DNA of 13,750 nt from B30-G6 sp964633115 (GTDB taxonomy: Bacteria > Desulfobacterota > Desulfobacteria > Desulfobacterales > B30-G6): positions 1 through 13,750 of the forward strand of contig CAZWEO010000120.1 in assembly GCA_964633115.1 (NCBI GenBank). The letters run 5' to 3'. Positions 1 through 7,002 of this stretch are shown here, piece after piece. Positions within the stretch are counted from its first letter, which is position 1, and each line of letters begins with the position of its first letter. The position numbers and the translations under genes were made by a program. The notes beneath the pieces are model-generated. The model was not told the origin of the DNA. It saw only the letters and a list, made by a program, of their open reading frames with translations, and searched no databases.

Positions 1-129
1 GAAGATACTATCATCCCAAGAATAAGATTAGTAACTGCGAAACATTAGTTATTATTTCTAAACGGGTAAAAATTTAAAAATAAACCATGACCCGCCTTCT
101 CAGATGGGGGCAATGGATTGCATAACAAT

Positions 130-134
130 GGAGG
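130..134 (+). promoter_or_regulatory. Ribosome binding site that sets the lemA start
   Basis: GGAGG lies 5 bases before the ATG at 140. The earlier in-frame ATGs at 104, 113 and 128 have no comparable site, and the 128 codon overlaps this one. Starting at 140 also puts a normal lipoprotein signal peptide at the very N-terminus. Confidence 0.75.
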
Positions 135-139
135 TATCG

Positions 140-730
140 ATGGTTAAAAACAGTGTTCGTTTTTTGATGTTATTGCTCGCACTCGTTCTAATATCCGGCT
201 GCGGCTACAACTCGATGCAACGCAATGAAGAGAACGTTTTTAAGGCTTGGGGGGACGTCGAGTCCAATCTTCAAAGGCGTGCCGACCTGATCCCCAATCT
301 GGTAGAGACCGTCAAAGGGTACGCATCCCACGAAAGAGAAACCCTGGAAGCTGTTATTGAGGCGCGTTCCAAAGCAACGTCCGTTCAACTGTCCACCAAG
401 GATTTGAGTAGTGCCGAGGCCATGGGACGTCTGAGCCAGATGCAGGGCGGATTATCTTCGGCGTTGGCGCGACTGATGGTCGTAGTGGAACGCTATCCGG
501 ATCTCAAAGCCAATCAAAATTTTCTGGACCTTCAAAACCAGTTGGAAGGTACGGAAAACCGCATCAATGTAGCACGTCAGCGGTATAATCAGGCGGTGGA
601 AAAGTTTAACTTCTCCATCCGTAAATTTCCCAATAGTCTGACCAACAGCCTGCTACTTAACCTGGAACGCAAGGAATATTTCAAAGCGGAGGAGGGGGCT
701 AAAGCGGTGCCCGGCGTCAAGTTCAACTAG
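140..730 (+). CDS. lemA: LemA family lipoprotein
   Basis: This is a LemA-family envelope protein of 196 residues, close to the family's usual size. The N-terminus is a lipoprotein signal peptide: basic start, hydrophobic run, then a lipobox LISGC with Cys21 as the probable lipidated residue. The LemA signature follows, with RRADLIPNLVETVKGYASHE at about 46-65, then helical segments, and the typical ending with the E-Y-F-K-A-E-E run and V-K-F near the C-terminus. LemA proteins are long helical bundles at the cell surface; their biochemical role is unsettled. The two TPM-domain genes downstream are a common LemA neighbourhood. The reading frame extends upstream to an ATG at 104, but the ribosome binding site favours 140. 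The TAG stop falls inside the left end of a palindromic element, so the old operon link to the TPM genes has been interrupted. Confidence 0.9.
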   Translation: MVKNSVRFLMLLLALVLISGCGYNSMQRNEENVFKAWGDVESNLQRRADLIPNLVETVKGYASHERETLEAVIEARSKATSVQLSTKDLSSAEAMGRLSQMQGGLSSALARLMVVVERYPDLKANQNFLDLQNQLEGTENRINVARQRYNQAVEKFNFSIRKFPNSLTNSLLLNLERKEYFKAEEGAKAVPGVKFN

Positions 731-872
731 TGCCCGTCCATAATTGGCCAATTTGTCCGATATCGGCGTTATGCGAAAAAATCTATCCTCGAAATATCAA
801 CAATATGTCTGTGTCAAATTTTTTTGCATGCCTTGATCTCAACCAAATTTGCCTAATTCTTGACGACCACTA
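728..872. repeat. MITE-like imperfect palindrome with TA ends
   Basis: The left end reads TAGTGCCCGTCCATAATT and the right end, on the opposite strand, TAGTGGTCGTCAAGAATT. Similarity continues inward: GGCCAATTTG against GGCAAATTTG, then ATGCGAAAAAAT against ATGCAAAAAAAT. The whole 145 bp therefore folds into one long imperfect hairpin. Both ends are the dinucleotide TA, as expected for a TA target duplication of the IS630/Tc1 kind; that class assignment is inference. It carries no ORF of note and fills most of the lemA to TPM gap. The remaining bases, 873-955, hold only the leader of the next gene. Confidence 0.65.
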
Positions 873-955
873 AATAAGTGCCATTTTACTAAATCGATCC
901 TTCTGTTTTGAAGTGGACCTGAATATTTAAAAGACGGAATGTAAAAAATACTACG

Positions 956-1843
956 ATGAAACGATTCATAAAATATGTGTGGATGATCAGCCTGCTAGTC
1001 TTTATGGGCGCTGCCTTGTGTCATGGATTGGAAGTTCCGACGCTGAAGAAACGGGTGAATGACTATGCCGGCATGTTGTCGTCTACAACGGAAAGGCAGC
1101 TTGAAACCACTCTCCAAGATTTGGAACAAACCGATTCCACCCAAATTGTTGTGCTAACTCTTCGGTCTTTGGAGGGAGAAAATATCGAAGATTTTTCGAT
1201 GCGCGTCGTCGAATCATGGCAAATCGGTCAAAGAGGATTGGACAATGGGGCTCTACTGATCATTTCCATAAAAGATCGTAAGATCCGCATCGAGGTGGGA
1301 TATGGCCTGGAGGGAACCCTGACCGATTTGATGGCCGGACGTATCATTCGGAATATTATCGCACCGCAGTTTAAAGCCGGCAAATTTGACCAAGGCGTCA
1401 CGGATGGGATTCAGAGTATGATCCAGGTGGTTCGGGGCGAATTCAAAGCCACGGAAAGCAGTCGGCCTCCGGCGTCGCGTCATTCGCCATGGCACGGCAA
1501 TATATATAGTATAATAGTATTTCTGTTTTTGGTGAATATGATGGGACGGATCCGGCGGCCGCTCGGGGCGGTATCCGGGGGCATCCTTTTCCCCGTTTTG
1601 GGTGCCATGTTTTTTAACCTGGGTTTCTTATGGATTTTAATGTTGATTCCCATCGGCGCTCTTGGCGGTCTTGTCATGAGCCTCTTTGGTGCCCCACTCA
1701 GTTTTAGTCACGGCCTAACCCACCGTAGGTCTGGTGGCGGATTCTGGCTGGGTGGCGCTGGCAGAATCGGGGGCGGCGGTTTTGGCGGTTTCTCCGGAGG
1801 TGGCGGCGGTTTTGGTGGTGGTGGTGCATCCGGCGGCTGGTAA
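956..1843 (+). CDS. TPM-domain exported membrane protein (YgcG type)
   Basis: This protein has 295 residues. A Sec signal peptide (about 1-24) precedes a TPM domain at about 27-160. The landmarks are RVNDYAGMLS (33-42), IEVGYGLEGTLTD (112-124) and the F-x-x-G-x-F-x-x-G run near 139-147. Two hydrophobic segments follow (about 182-196 and 207-245), then a glycine-rich tail of about 40 residues ending GGASGGW. That order of exported TPM domain, membrane region and Gly-rich tail is typical of YgcG-like proteins. TPM domains have been linked to phosphatase activity in plants and to photosystem II repair; the bacterial envelope role is unclear. The ribosome binding site is weak (GGAAT about 15 bases upstream), but the signal peptide begins at this ATG. 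It is 45 bases from the next TPM gene, so the two are probably co-transcribed. Confidence 0.88.
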   Translation: MKRFIKYVWMISLLVFMGAALCHGLEVPTLKKRVNDYAGMLSSTTERQLETTLQDLEQTDSTQIVVLTLRSLEGENIEDFSMRVVESWQIGQRGLDNGALLIISIKDRKIRIEVGYGLEGTLTDLMAGRIIRNIIAPQFKAGKFDQGVTDGIQSMIQVVRGEFKATESSRPPASRHSPWHGNIYSIIVFLFLVNMMGRIRRPLGAVSGGILFPVLGAMFFNLGFLWILMLIPIGALGGLVMSLFGAPLSFSHGLTHRRSGGGFWLGGAGRIGGGGFGGFSGGGGGFGGGGASGGW

Positions 1844-1888
1844 ACCCTAAGGTTGCATAAACAACATGGCAAATTATAGGAACAAGGA

Positions 1889-2542
1889 ATGACATCTTTA
1901 GCCCAACAATTTTTATCCGATCAGGACAGGGAAAAAATAACTCAGACTGTCAAAGACGTGGAGCAATTAACGGCTGGTGAGATTCTGCCCATGGTGGTTT
2001 CACAAAGCTATACCTATCCCATGGCCGATGCCATCGGCGGAATAGTTTTGGCGCTTCCAACTGCCTTGATTCTGAGTCATTTCATTGGTGGTTGGTTGTG
2101 GATTGGCAACCAGAACATGTGGCTATTCTTAGGGTTATTGACTATTTGTTTTATCCTCTTTCACCAAATTTGTAAGCAAGTTCTTTGGTTGAAGCGTCTA
2201 TTTATTTCCCAGAGGGAAATCGATGAAGAGGTAGAAGAGGCGGCAACCACCAGTTTTTTTCGAGAAGGGCTTTACAAAACCCGGGATGGGACAGGTATTT
2301 TAATCTTTATATCTGTTTTCGAACATAGAGTCTGGGTCCTTGGAGACGAAGGTATCAATAAAAAGGTTTCAAAGGATCAGTGGGATAGAATCGTTCATAT
2401 CATTACAGATGGAATCAAACAGAAAAACCAGGCAGATGCTATCTGCCGTGCCGTGAAAGAAACCGGCCAAATCCTTCAGGAGCATTTCCCAATCAAACCT
2501 GATGATCGCAATGAGCTAAAGAACCTGATTATAGAAGAATAA
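1889..2542 (+). CDS. TPM-domain membrane protein, second copy
   Basis: This protein has 217 residues and is related to the TPM family but built differently from its neighbour. It has no signal peptide. The N-terminal 45 residues (D-R-E-K-I-T, then T-A-G-E-I-L-P-M-V-V) match the start of the domain. Two transmembrane helices interrupt it at about 50-72 and 77-97. The second half (about 122-200) carries G-T-G-I-L-I-F-I-S-V-F-E-H-R-V-W-V-L-G-D, the strand region characteristic of membrane TPM proteins. A weak AGGA sits about 8 bases before the ATG. LemA, TPM with signal peptide, and TPM with internal helices is a recurrent bacterial gene order, which supports a shared envelope role. The exact function is not known. 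Confidence 0.8.
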   Translation: MTSLAQQFLSDQDREKITQTVKDVEQLTAGEILPMVVSQSYTYPMADAIGGIVLALPTALILSHFIGGWLWIGNQNMWLFLGLLTICFILFHQICKQVLWLKRLFISQREIDEEVEEAATTSFFREGLYKTRDGTGILIFISVFEHRVWVLGDEGINKKVSKDQWDRIVHIITDGIKQKNQADAICRAVKETGQILQEHFPIKPDDRNELKNLIIEE

Positions 2543-2563
2543 TGAACGCTTTTCTAAAAAAAT

Positions 2564-2641
2564 ATGAGTAAACGATTCACTTCAGAGATGACCGACGAGA
2601 CAAAACTGCTACAATCAGATAAAAAAGAGAAGCAGTGTTAA
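2564..2641 (+). CDS. Possible 25-residue ORF in the TPM to M50-like gap
   Basis: ATG to TAA encodes a short, highly charged peptide beginning MSKRFTSEM and ending in Lys-Gln-Cys. It has no recognisable ribosome binding site and no family I know. It is listed only because it occupies most of the 114-base gap; it may be chance. Confidence 0.15.
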   Translation: MSKRFTSEMTDETKLLQSDKKEKQC

Positions 2642-2656
2642 AAACCTGACTCCAGT

Positions 2657-3649
2657 TTGAAAACCAAACAGAAACTGATGAAGTACTATAGACACGTCAT
2701 CAAGCTTTCGCTGTTCTTTTTCTTTCTACTATTCTTGGCGGGCAGAATTGGCCTTTTTCTACATGAGTTTGCAGGCCATGCTTTGGCCTGGCGTTTAATG
2801 GGCGGGAGGCTCACAGGGTTCAGTTTATTTATTTTCGGCGGCGGCAGAGTCCAATTGGGCCAAATGGATAGCCCTTCCAATTTGTCGGTTACCAACCAAT
2901 TAGCTGTCCATCTTTCCGGAATTGCCGTTGAGTTGGCAGTTGGCATCGTCCTAGCAGTAATGGCTATCTTTTTGAGCAAGCGTCGTTCCTTTAGAGCGTT
3001 GCTTGCATTTGCCGCCGGGGTCCTGATCGTGCATTCTCTTTTTTATCTCACTTTAGGTACGTACTACGGCTCGGGAGATGGGCACCTACTTTACACCCTC
3101 CTCCAAGGAGGCATTCGCCAGAACTTCTTAATTCTCACAACCGTATTGATCTTTAGCGCCACTTTTCTTATTTCTTATCAATTTTCACCGATGGTAAAAA
3201 GCTGGGTGTTGACTGAATATTCAACAAAAAGAATGTTTGTAATTATTCTATGTGCAAGTATTGCCGTCTTGTTTCACGCAATGTTGACTTTTGGCGAGAG
3301 ATTTGTGGTCAATGATACAGTATATGCCAAAATGAAGACTTCTGAAAATGAACGCTTAAAAGAAGCGGAGCTTGCGAAGTTTATCGCTGACTACTTAGAA
3401 GAACATGACGAACAGCCGGATCAAGAGCAGCTGCGGAATCAGGCGAAAGCACTGGAAAAAAAGTACTGGCAATTTCCGCTAGAAATTTTTCTTGGAATGG
3501 GAATTGTGGCTGCAACCCTTTTTGGGTATATCAAGTCAAAGCGCAAAGAGCATGAAGATTCCAACCCAATAACCTGGAAAGATATATTCCATCTCGGCAG
3601 TCCCTCGATATTGGTAGCAACCTTGATACTGATTTTGAATCGGATTTGA
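2657..3649 (+). CDS. Integral-membrane M50-like metalloprotease homologue
   Basis: This is a 330-residue polytopic membrane protein. Near the N-terminus a hydrophobic helix (about 15-35) runs into HEFAGHALAWRLMGG (36-50). This resembles the zinc-binding helix and following glycines of M50B-like site-2 proteases, then G-G-G-R-V at 61-65. A conserved-looking G-S-G-D-G-H (138-143) could supply the third ligand, Asp141. Further helices lie at about 85-105, 115-135, 157-174, 193-211, 275-290 and 315-329, with a charged, probably coiled loop at about 226-270. The metal motif is irregular: the two histidines are five residues apart (HExxxH), not four, so catalysis is uncertain. The TTG at 2657 has no good ribosome binding site; the ATG at 2678 is an equally possible start. 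It could be an inactive family member. No link to the adjacent leuS gene is evident. Confidence 0.65.
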   Translation: MKTKQKLMKYYRHVIKLSLFFFFLLFLAGRIGLFLHEFAGHALAWRLMGGRLTGFSLFIFGGGRVQLGQMDSPSNLSVTNQLAVHLSGIAVELAVGIVLAVMAIFLSKRRSFRALLAFAAGVLIVHSLFYLTLGTYYGSGDGHLLYTLLQGGIRQNFLILTTVLIFSATFLISYQFSPMVKSWVLTEYSTKRMFVIILCASIAVLFHAMLTFGERFVVNDTVYAKMKTSENERLKEAELAKFIADYLEEHDEQPDQEQLRNQAKALEKKYWQFPLEIFLGMGIVAATLFGYIKSKRKEHEDSNPITWKDIFHLGSPSILVATLILILNRI

Positions 3650-3675
3650 TTTACACATTCTATCAGGAGTGAGAA

Positions 3676-6093
3676 ATGAAAACGTCCTATCCATTTAAAG
3701 AAATTGAAAGCAAATGGCGTGATTTCTGGGAGAAAAACGACTCCGATCAGATCGATTTGGAAGCGGCCCAAAAGCCTTTCTACAATCTGATGATGTTTCC
3801 TTACCCTTCGGCCGAGGGCCTGCATGTGGGCAATGTGTTTGCCTTTATCGGCTCGGATATACAGGGCCGTTTTCATCGTCTCAAGGGATATGATGTGTTT
3901 GAGCCCATTGGATTCGATGCCTTTGGGATCCATTCCGAGAATTTTGCCATGAAAATGGGGATTAACCCCGCCGAGTTGGTTCCACGCAATATTGAGCGCT
4001 TTCGGGAAAACCAGCTTAAAAACATCGGCAATATGTATGACTGGTCGCATGAAGTCGATACGACATCCCCGGACTATTATCGCTGGACCCAGTGGATATT
4101 CCTGCAACTGTATCAAGCCGGTTTGGCCTATCGAACCCAGGCCAGTGTGAACTGGTGCCCTTCTTGTAAAACCGTGCTGGCATCTGAACAGGTGATTGCA
4201 GGTGCCTGTGAGCGCTGCGCCTCCCTGGTATCCAAAAAGGAAATGCCGCAATGGTTTTTCAAGACAACATTTTTTGCCCAAAAACTGCTGGACAATTTAG
4301 CAGAAATTAATTGGTCGGAGAAAACCAAGATTGCCCAAAAAAATTGGATCGGCCGATCAGAAGGTGCCCAGGTTCGATTTAAGATTGGGAATAGTCCGGA
4401 GGCTTTCGAAATTTTTACCACGCGGCCAGATACCTTATTTGGTGTGACCTACATGGTGTTTGCGCCTGAACACCCCTTGTTGGATAAAATCGTTACGCCC
4501 AAAAATAAAGCTTCACTGGCGACATACAGAGAGCGCGTGGCCCGGATGACGGAAGTGGAACGCCAAAGCGAGCAGGCTGAAAAAAGCGGTGTTTTTACGG
4601 GTGCATATGCCATCAATCCCGTCAATGGCCAGCGGGTACCCATTTGGGCGTCTGACTATGTACTCATGAGTTATGGTACCGGGGCCATTATGGCTGTTCC
4701 GGCCCATGACCAGCGAGATTTTGAATTTGCCACCAAATTTGGATTGGATATCCGCACCGTGATTTCGCCTGACGGACAGGAGCGTGCGTTGGCGTCCGCT
4801 TATGTGGGTGAGGGGGTTTTGGTGAACTCGGATCAATTCAGCGGCAAACAATCATCTGAAGCCATACAGCAGATAACCGTGTGGCTGGCTGAAAAGGGCT
4901 TGGCTGAATTCAAAGTCAATTATCGCCTGCGGGATTGGTGCATCTCCCGGCAGCGATATTGGGGACCACCCATACCGATTATCTATTGTGATAGGTGTGG
5001 CATTGTACCGGTTCCAGAAGCGGATTTGCCCGTTGTCTTGCCACAAATGGATGACTATCAGCCAGACGGATCGGGGCAATCACCTTTGAAACGGGTAACG
5101 GAATTCTACCATGCCACCTGCCCGCAATGTAATCGACCAGCTGTACGCGAAACCGACGTGTCTGATAATTTTTTGTGTTCGGCCTGGTATTTTTACCGTT
5201 ATCCATCGACCGACTTTAATGATTGCGCTTTTGACAGTAATTTAACCCGAAAGTGGTTGCCGGTGAATATGTATGTGGGCGGCAATGAACATGCCGTGTT
5301 GCATCTGCTTTACTCACGGTTTTTATGTATGGCTTTTCACCATATCGGGCTGATCGATTTTGAGGAACCTTTTAAACGCTTTGTAGCCCATGGCCTGATC
5401 GTACGGGAAGGTGCCAAAATGAGTAAATCCAAAGGTAATGTCATTAATCCGGACGATTACATTGAGCGCTATGGCACCGATGTATTTCGGGTATACTTAA
5501 TGTTTATGGGCGATTATTTGGAAGGTGGAGATTTCCGGAATGAAGGACTTCGAGCCATGGGCGGTTTTTTAGATCGGGTTTGGAATGTCTTGCAGGCAGT
5601 GGATCTGGAAAAAGGAGAGATCAGCGATCCGGAAACCCTATATTGGCTGCACCGAACCATAAAAGCGGTTAGCGCTGATATCAAACGGTTTTCCTACAAT
5701 ACTGCCCTGGCACGTATTATGGAACTGCTGAACCATATCAGTAAAGCAGGTGTCCGCAATCAAACCATCTATGAAACGTTTCTGATATTGCTTTCGCCGT
5801 TTGCCCCCCATATTTGCGAAGACCTGTGGCATCGTTTAGGCCATACCAAGAGTATTTTTAATCAGCGCTGGCCTGATTATGATGAGGCCCATACGATCCC
5901 AAAGGAAATCGAATTCGTGGTCCAAGTAAATGGCAAGGTTAGATCAAAAAAGAAAGTTCAGATAGGTCTAGTTGAGGCCGACATCGAAAAATTGGTCATG
6001 ACGGATGCTAAAACAAAGCAATGGATCGAGGGCAAACGGGTAATCAAAAAAATATTCGTGCCGGATAAGTTGATGAACCTGGTTGTGAGGTAA
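3676..6093 (+). CDS. leuS: Leucyl-tRNA synthetase
   Basis: This enzyme attaches leucine to tRNA-Leu in the cytoplasm. At 805 residues it matches the short Bacillus-type LeuRS rather than the 860-residue E. coli form. The class I signatures are present: HVGN at 50-53 and KMSKS at 581-585. A zinc-knuckle-like pair C161xxC164 and C178xxC181 follows N-W at 159-160. The editing (CP1) domain has TTRPDT at 248-253 and A-H-D-Q-R-D at 343-348. A second cysteine pair lies in the ~436-500 region. Only about ten residues separate F-V-A-H-G-L-I from KMSKS, so the leucine-specific insertion of E. coli LeuRS is absent. The first-half sequence F-G-I-H-S-E-N departs from the commoner F-G-L-P-A-E-N. GGAG at 3666-3669 sits 6 bases before the ATG. 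No T-box-like leader fits in the 26-base gap upstream. Confidence 0.97.
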   Translation: MKTSYPFKEIESKWRDFWEKNDSDQIDLEAAQKPFYNLMMFPYPSAEGLHVGNVFAFIGSDIQGRFHRLKGYDVFEPIGFDAFGIHSENFAMKMGINPAELVPRNIERFRENQLKNIGNMYDWSHEVDTTSPDYYRWTQWIFLQLYQAGLAYRTQASVNWCPSCKTVLASEQVIAGACERCASLVSKKEMPQWFFKTTFFAQKLLDNLAEINWSEKTKIAQKNWIGRSEGAQVRFKIGNSPEAFEIFTTRPDTLFGVTYMVFAPEHPLLDKIVTPKNKASLATYRERVARMTEVERQSEQAEKSGVFTGAYAINPVNGQRVPIWASDYVLMSYGTGAIMAVPAHDQRDFEFATKFGLDIRTVISPDGQERALASAYVGEGVLVNSDQFSGKQSSEAIQQITVWLAEKGLAEFKVNYRLRDWCISRQRYWGPPIPIIYCDRCGIVPVPEADLPVVLPQMDDYQPDGSGQSPLKRVTEFYHATCPQCNRPAVRETDVSDNFLCSAWYFYRYPSTDFNDCAFDSNLTRKWLPVNMYVGGNEHAVLHLLYSRFLCMAFHHIGLIDFEEPFKRFVAHGLIVREGAKMSKSKGNVINPDDYIERYGTDVFRVYLMFMGDYLEGGDFRNEGLRAMGGFLDRVWNVLQAVDLEKGEISDPETLYWLHRTIKAVSADIKRFSYNTALARIMELLNHISKAGVRNQTIYETFLILLSPFAPHICEDLWHRLGHTKSIFNQRWPDYDEAHTIPKEIEFVVQVNGKVRSKKKVQIGLVEADIEKLVMTDAKTKQWIEGKRVIKKIFVPDKLMNLVVR

Positions 6094-6435
6094 TCCAGAT
6101 GCTTATCGTTATGCCAAATTTGCAACAATCTGACGATACGAAGTGTAGGCCTTGATAATCGCCATTATAACACAAATGACCGAACTGTTGTGCACCTTGT
6201 AAATTATGATCACGATATTGATACCGATACGATCACAACAGTGAGTAACCTTGAGTTAGGTATTAGTGTCTCAACCTTACCGACTGCAACAACCTATAGC
6301 GTTACATGGCAACGACCTGAGGCTCCTGACGGCAGTGTACTACCACACCAGATAGCGAACGGGCGTTTGATCATCACCGTACCAGAGACCGCACCTTTTG
6401 AGAGTGCGGCATCCGGGATCGAATTTGTGGAATCT
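6094..6435 (+). pseudogene. Remnant of a C-terminal beta-sandwich domain, in frame with the flavodoxin
   Basis: Immediately after the leuS stop, the same frame stays open with no ATG. From about 6142 it encodes a segment that reads like the C-terminal beta-sandwich often found on glycoside-hydrolase-type enzymes: R-T-V-V-H-L-V-N-Y-D, then D-T-D-T-I-T, then a run of alternating strands and G-R-L-I-I-T-V-P. The likeness starts before the first possible start codon (GTG at 6190). The body of that enzyme is missing, because leuS lies directly upstream. I infer a fragment left by recombination. The domain identity is from pattern recall, not a search. Confidence 0.45.
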
Positions 6436-6981
6436 AATTGCGGCCTTGGCAATAAAAGCGGCACCAAGATTTTGATTGCTTATGCGAGTAAATGTGGAAG
6501 CACCGGTGAAGTAGCCGAAGCAATTGGCAATATACTCTGTCAACACGATGCGGTCGTCGAAACAAAGCCGATCAAATCCGTCACTGCGATTGAGGGTTAT
6601 CAGGCTGTTGTCATTGGCGGTGCAATTCATCAAAGCCGGTGGATGCCGGAGGCAACATATTTTGTAACACGCCACCAAAATGTATTAAGCGGAATGCCGG
6701 TGGCATATTTTTTTACCTGTCTGACTTTGTCTGAAAACACCGATAAAGCCCGTCGTAGAGCGATGACTTTTCTCGATCCACTCAAATCCGAAGCCCCACA
6801 AGTCAAACCGGTGAGTGTTGGTCGTTTTTCCGGTGTCCTGGACTACAGCAAGCTTTCATTCATGTACCGTACGGTAATGAAGCGAAAAATGAAAAAAAGA
6901 GGCGTTCAGGAGGGTGATTATCGCGACTGGCATGCAATACGTTCCTGGGCCGCAGAAATTCATGCTAAATTGGTTTCATAA
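6190..6981 (+). CDS. HemG-like flavodoxin-domain protein with a foreign N-terminal segment
   Basis: Residues 92-263 form a complete flavodoxin of the HemG (menaquinone-dependent protoporphyrinogen oxidase) type. The FMN phosphate loop is YASKCGSTGE at 98-107. V-V-I-G-G-A-I-H (about 140-147) and the C-terminal block V-G-R-F-S-G-V-L-D-Y, then D-W-H-A-I near the end, match the family. Such domains bind FMN and move electrons, in HemG from protoporphyrinogen to the quinone pool. Residues 1-85 are unlike any flavodoxin and look like a beta-sandwich remnant. A normal flavodoxin would begin with Met near residue 92, but no ATG is present. The possible starts are GTG at 6190 and GTG at 6427, neither with a good ribosome binding site. 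It may be translated as a fusion, start at 6427, or be a decaying gene. It ends 21 bases from a convergent gene. Confidence 0.65.
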   Translation: MHLVNYDHDIDTDTITTVSNLELGISVSTLPTATTYSVTWQRPEAPDGSVLPHQIANGRLIITVPETAPFESAASGIEFVESNCGLGNKSGTKILIAYASKCGSTGEVAEAIGNILCQHDAVVETKPIKSVTAIEGYQAVVIGGAIHQSRWMPEATYFVTRHQNVLSGMPVAYFFTCLTLSENTDKARRRAMTFLDPLKSEAPQVKPVSVGRFSGVLDYSKLSFMYRTVMKRKMKKRGVQEGDYRDWHAIRSWAAEIHAKLVS

Positions 6982-7002
6982 AATTGTACCAGCGAATTTA
7001 TT

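Noticed and set aside
104..139. Upstream start for lemA at 104
   Set aside because: It would add 12 polar residues in front of the lipoprotein signal peptide, while a GGAGG site points to the ATG at 140.
1735..1843. G-rich GGCGGT repeats as a possible G-quadruplex or mobile repeat
   Set aside because: They are codons of the glycine-rich tail normal for this TPM protein family; most G runs are only two bases long.
3439..4281. 280-codon minus-strand ORF over the M50-like and leuS boundary
   Set aside because: It is antisense to two well supported coding regions and shows no domain; the leuS translation beneath it is unambiguous.
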